Below, piece after piece: positions 6,986 through 8,382 of a stretch of 8,382 nt of DNA. The DNA lies in the NCBI GenBank assembly GCA_021300125.1, contig JAJTHX010000244.1, forward strand, positions 1 through 8,382, given 5' to 3'. The DNA is from Betaproteobacteria bacterium (GTDB lineage Bacteria > Pseudomonadota > Gammaproteobacteria > Burkholderiales > SG8-41). The translations under genes and the position numbers were made by a program. The notes beneath the pieces were generated by a model, which was not told the origin of the DNA, did no database searches, and saw only the letters and a list, made by a program, of their open reading frames with translations. Positions within the stretch are counted from its first letter, which is position 1, and every line of letters begins with the position of its first letter.

Positions 6986-7015
6986 TTTGATTATTAATAT
7001 TTGTTTCCTTTTACG

Positions 7016-8382
7016 GTGTTAACGCGAAAAATAAGCTGGCTGTTGGCCATCTCCACAGCGAGCATCACGGCAGCCCTGGTTACAGGGTCCATGAATGGTT
7101 ACACCGGATCACCCTTGGTGCTAACGGCATTTCATGTGGTTTTTATTTCGCTCGTTCTGCTGATTTTCCCGCGGCCACGGCTTTACGTTTACACCTTTCT
7201 CGCCGGTTTCCTGTTTCTTGGATTTTGGCCCAAGCTGGTTGCCTACAAACTCTGGTCCGTTGAGTTTCTCGAGCCTGTCGGGAATTTCTCTGGCTCTGCC
7301 GCCGATTGGGACAGCGCCTTGCTTGCCGCCACCGCCGGAGCACTGGGGGTCATCTTGACCCGAATAACCTTCCTGATACTGCAGCGCTGGAAAACATCGA
7401 AAGAAACACCCATCCCGGAGTTTGCCCCGCCATGGTGGTTCATCAAGTGGCGCCGTCCAATCATCGCCGCAACAATCGCAGGCGTAGTTGTCGTAAATGT
7501 ATTCAATATGCGATATGCCATCTTTCAGGTGGGTGTCAATCCGCTGGTGGTGTTGCCATTAAAGCTGAATGTTCTGATTGCATGGCTTATCAACGCCGTT
7601 TTTGCAATCTGGATCGCCGCGCTATTGCACTGGAACTTTCAAATCCGGGGCCAAAGCCTGCGCGTCAATCTGCTTCTTCCGGTGACTGAGGGCTTCCTCG
7701 CCTCCCTGTCATCACTGAGCCGCCTTGCCTTCCTGCTTCATGTCGGTCCGTATTTTCTGGCGCTTGCAGAGCATTGGAGCCGCTTCCGCAGTGACCTCGG
7801 CATGAAATATCTTTGGCGGCTGGCGATGGGCTGTGCCGTGTTGCTATGCACAGGAGTTTTGGTGGTATTTCTTTTACGCGTCTTAACTTTTAATGATTAC
7901 GAGCAATACACAGGCAAGCGGAACGGATCGGCTGCCGAAACCCCGGCTGCAATGACCTTCGTTGAATATTTCAACGAGGTGCTGATCATGCAGGTTCCTC
8001 ACATCTTCCTTCATCGCTGGGTCGGACTCGAAGGTGTATTGACTGCTAGTTCCGTGAAGGACCCGGGAGCTGTCATTTTGAAGCAGATCATTACCGATGA
8101 TCCCAAAAAGGGGGCGCAAGCGCTTTACCAAAATCATGCCCGTCCGGGCTATCTGGCTTCAGAGCCCGGAAAATTCACTTTTCTGACCAATGCCGGTCCC
8201 ATTGCGTTACTGCTTTTTTCCGGGTCTTTGCTGGCCGTACTTTCCGGCATGGCATTGGTAACGATACTGCTGGTGATCACGGAGTCCGCCGCCAATCGCT
8301 TCACCGGCAATCCTTTTCTTCTAGCAGTGATCGGCGCTGGCATGGCCAATGTCGTGTCGCAATCGACATTCCCCTATCTTTC
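7016..8382 (+). CDS. Multi-pass membrane protein, candidate Wzy-like repeat-unit polymerase (3' truncated)
   Basis: The frame is open from GTG 7016 to the window end (455 codons, no stop reached). An in-frame TAA lies at 6995-6997; TTG 7001 is the other possible start. Neither has a clear Shine-Dalgarno sequence. I count about ten hydrophobic segments, roughly at residues 8-25, 34-51, 56-71, 100-122, 149-168, 176-204, 228-251, 268-287, 394-421 and 432-447. A large hydrophilic loop of about 105 residues (288-393) holds several charged and aromatic positions. Many helices plus one large loop late in the protein is typical of O-antigen polymerases, which join repeat units at the periplasmic face, and the neighbouring flippase and glycosyltransferases fit. 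Wzy proteins have little sequence conservation, so this is inference; another polysaccharide membrane protein is possible. GC looks lower than in the genes before it. Confidence 0.75.
   Translation, partial: MLTRKISWLLAISTASITAALVTGSMNGYTGSPLVLTAFHVVFISLVLLIFPRPRLYVYTFLAGFLFLGFWPKLVAYKLWSVEFLEPVGNFSGSAADWDSALLAATAGALGVILTRITFLILQRWKTSKETPIPEFAPPWWFIKWRRPIIAATIAGVVVVNVFNMRYAIFQVGVNPLVVLPLKLNVLIAWLINAVFAIWIAALLHWNFQIRGQSLRVNLLLPVTEGFLASLSSLSRLAFLLHVGPYFLALAEHWSRFRSDLGMKYLWRLAMGCAVLLCTGVLVVFLLRVLTFNDYEQYTGKRNGSAAETPAAMTFVEYFNEVLIMQVPHIFLHRWVGLEGVLTASSVKDPGAVILKQIITDDPKKGAQALYQNHARPGYLASEPGKFTFLTNAGPIALLLFSGSLLAVLSGMALVTILLVITESAANRFTGNPFLLAVIGAGMANVVSQSTFPYL

Noticed and set aside
6982..7000. 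Sigma-70 promoter in the AT-rich junction
   Set aside because: TTGATT and TAATAT are present but not at usable spacing for a -35/-10 pair.
7306..7689. Separate 127-codon + strand gene within the last region
   Set aside because: It is out of frame with the continuous membrane-protein frame from 7016, and its translation has no membrane or domain character.

Overview
The window is a piece of a surface-polysaccharide (O-antigen or capsule type) assembly locus from a Gram-negative bacterium. GC is fairly high through most of it. The density of carbohydrate genes, the Wzx/Wzy-type membrane proteins and the codon use fit a proteobacterium, perhaps a betaproteobacterium, but no marker gene here fixes the taxon. 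All supported genes are on the + strand; I saw no RNA gene, insertion sequence, CRISPR array or credible minus-strand gene.

Layout: (1) the 3' end of a family 2 glycosyltransferase (1-462); (2) a GT-B-like carbohydrate protein (459-1496), joined to it by a GTGA start/stop overlap; (3) a short junction (1466-1544) with three chained inverted repeats, a weak -10-like element and a good ribosome binding site; (4) a radical SAM protein with a SPASM/twitch-type C-terminus (1545-2690); (5) a larger GT-B-like surface-carbohydrate protein (about 2702-4447), whose nominal TTG start lies in a small hairpin and whose 3' part carries a C8T5 tract; (6) a Wzx-type flippase (4444-5988, TTGA overlap); (7) a second family 2 glycosyltransferase (5985-6944, ATGA overlap); (8) an AT-rich junction with a 14-codon ATGA-overlapped mini-ORF and a GC hairpin without a U tract; (9) a lower-GC multi-pass membrane protein running off the end (7016 onward), a candidate Wzy-like polymerase.

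Read together, the soluble glycosyltransferases and GT-B-like proteins would build a lipid-linked repeat unit at the cytoplasmic face, the flippase would move it across the inner membrane, and the last protein could polymerise it. No sugar-nucleotide synthesis genes are in the window, so the sugars cannot be predicted. The radical SAM enzyme is the least conventional member and may modify a sugar or lipid-linked intermediate. Functions are inferred from motifs and context; GT2, radical SAM and flippase calls are strong, the two GT-B-like calls moderate, and the polymerase call tentative.
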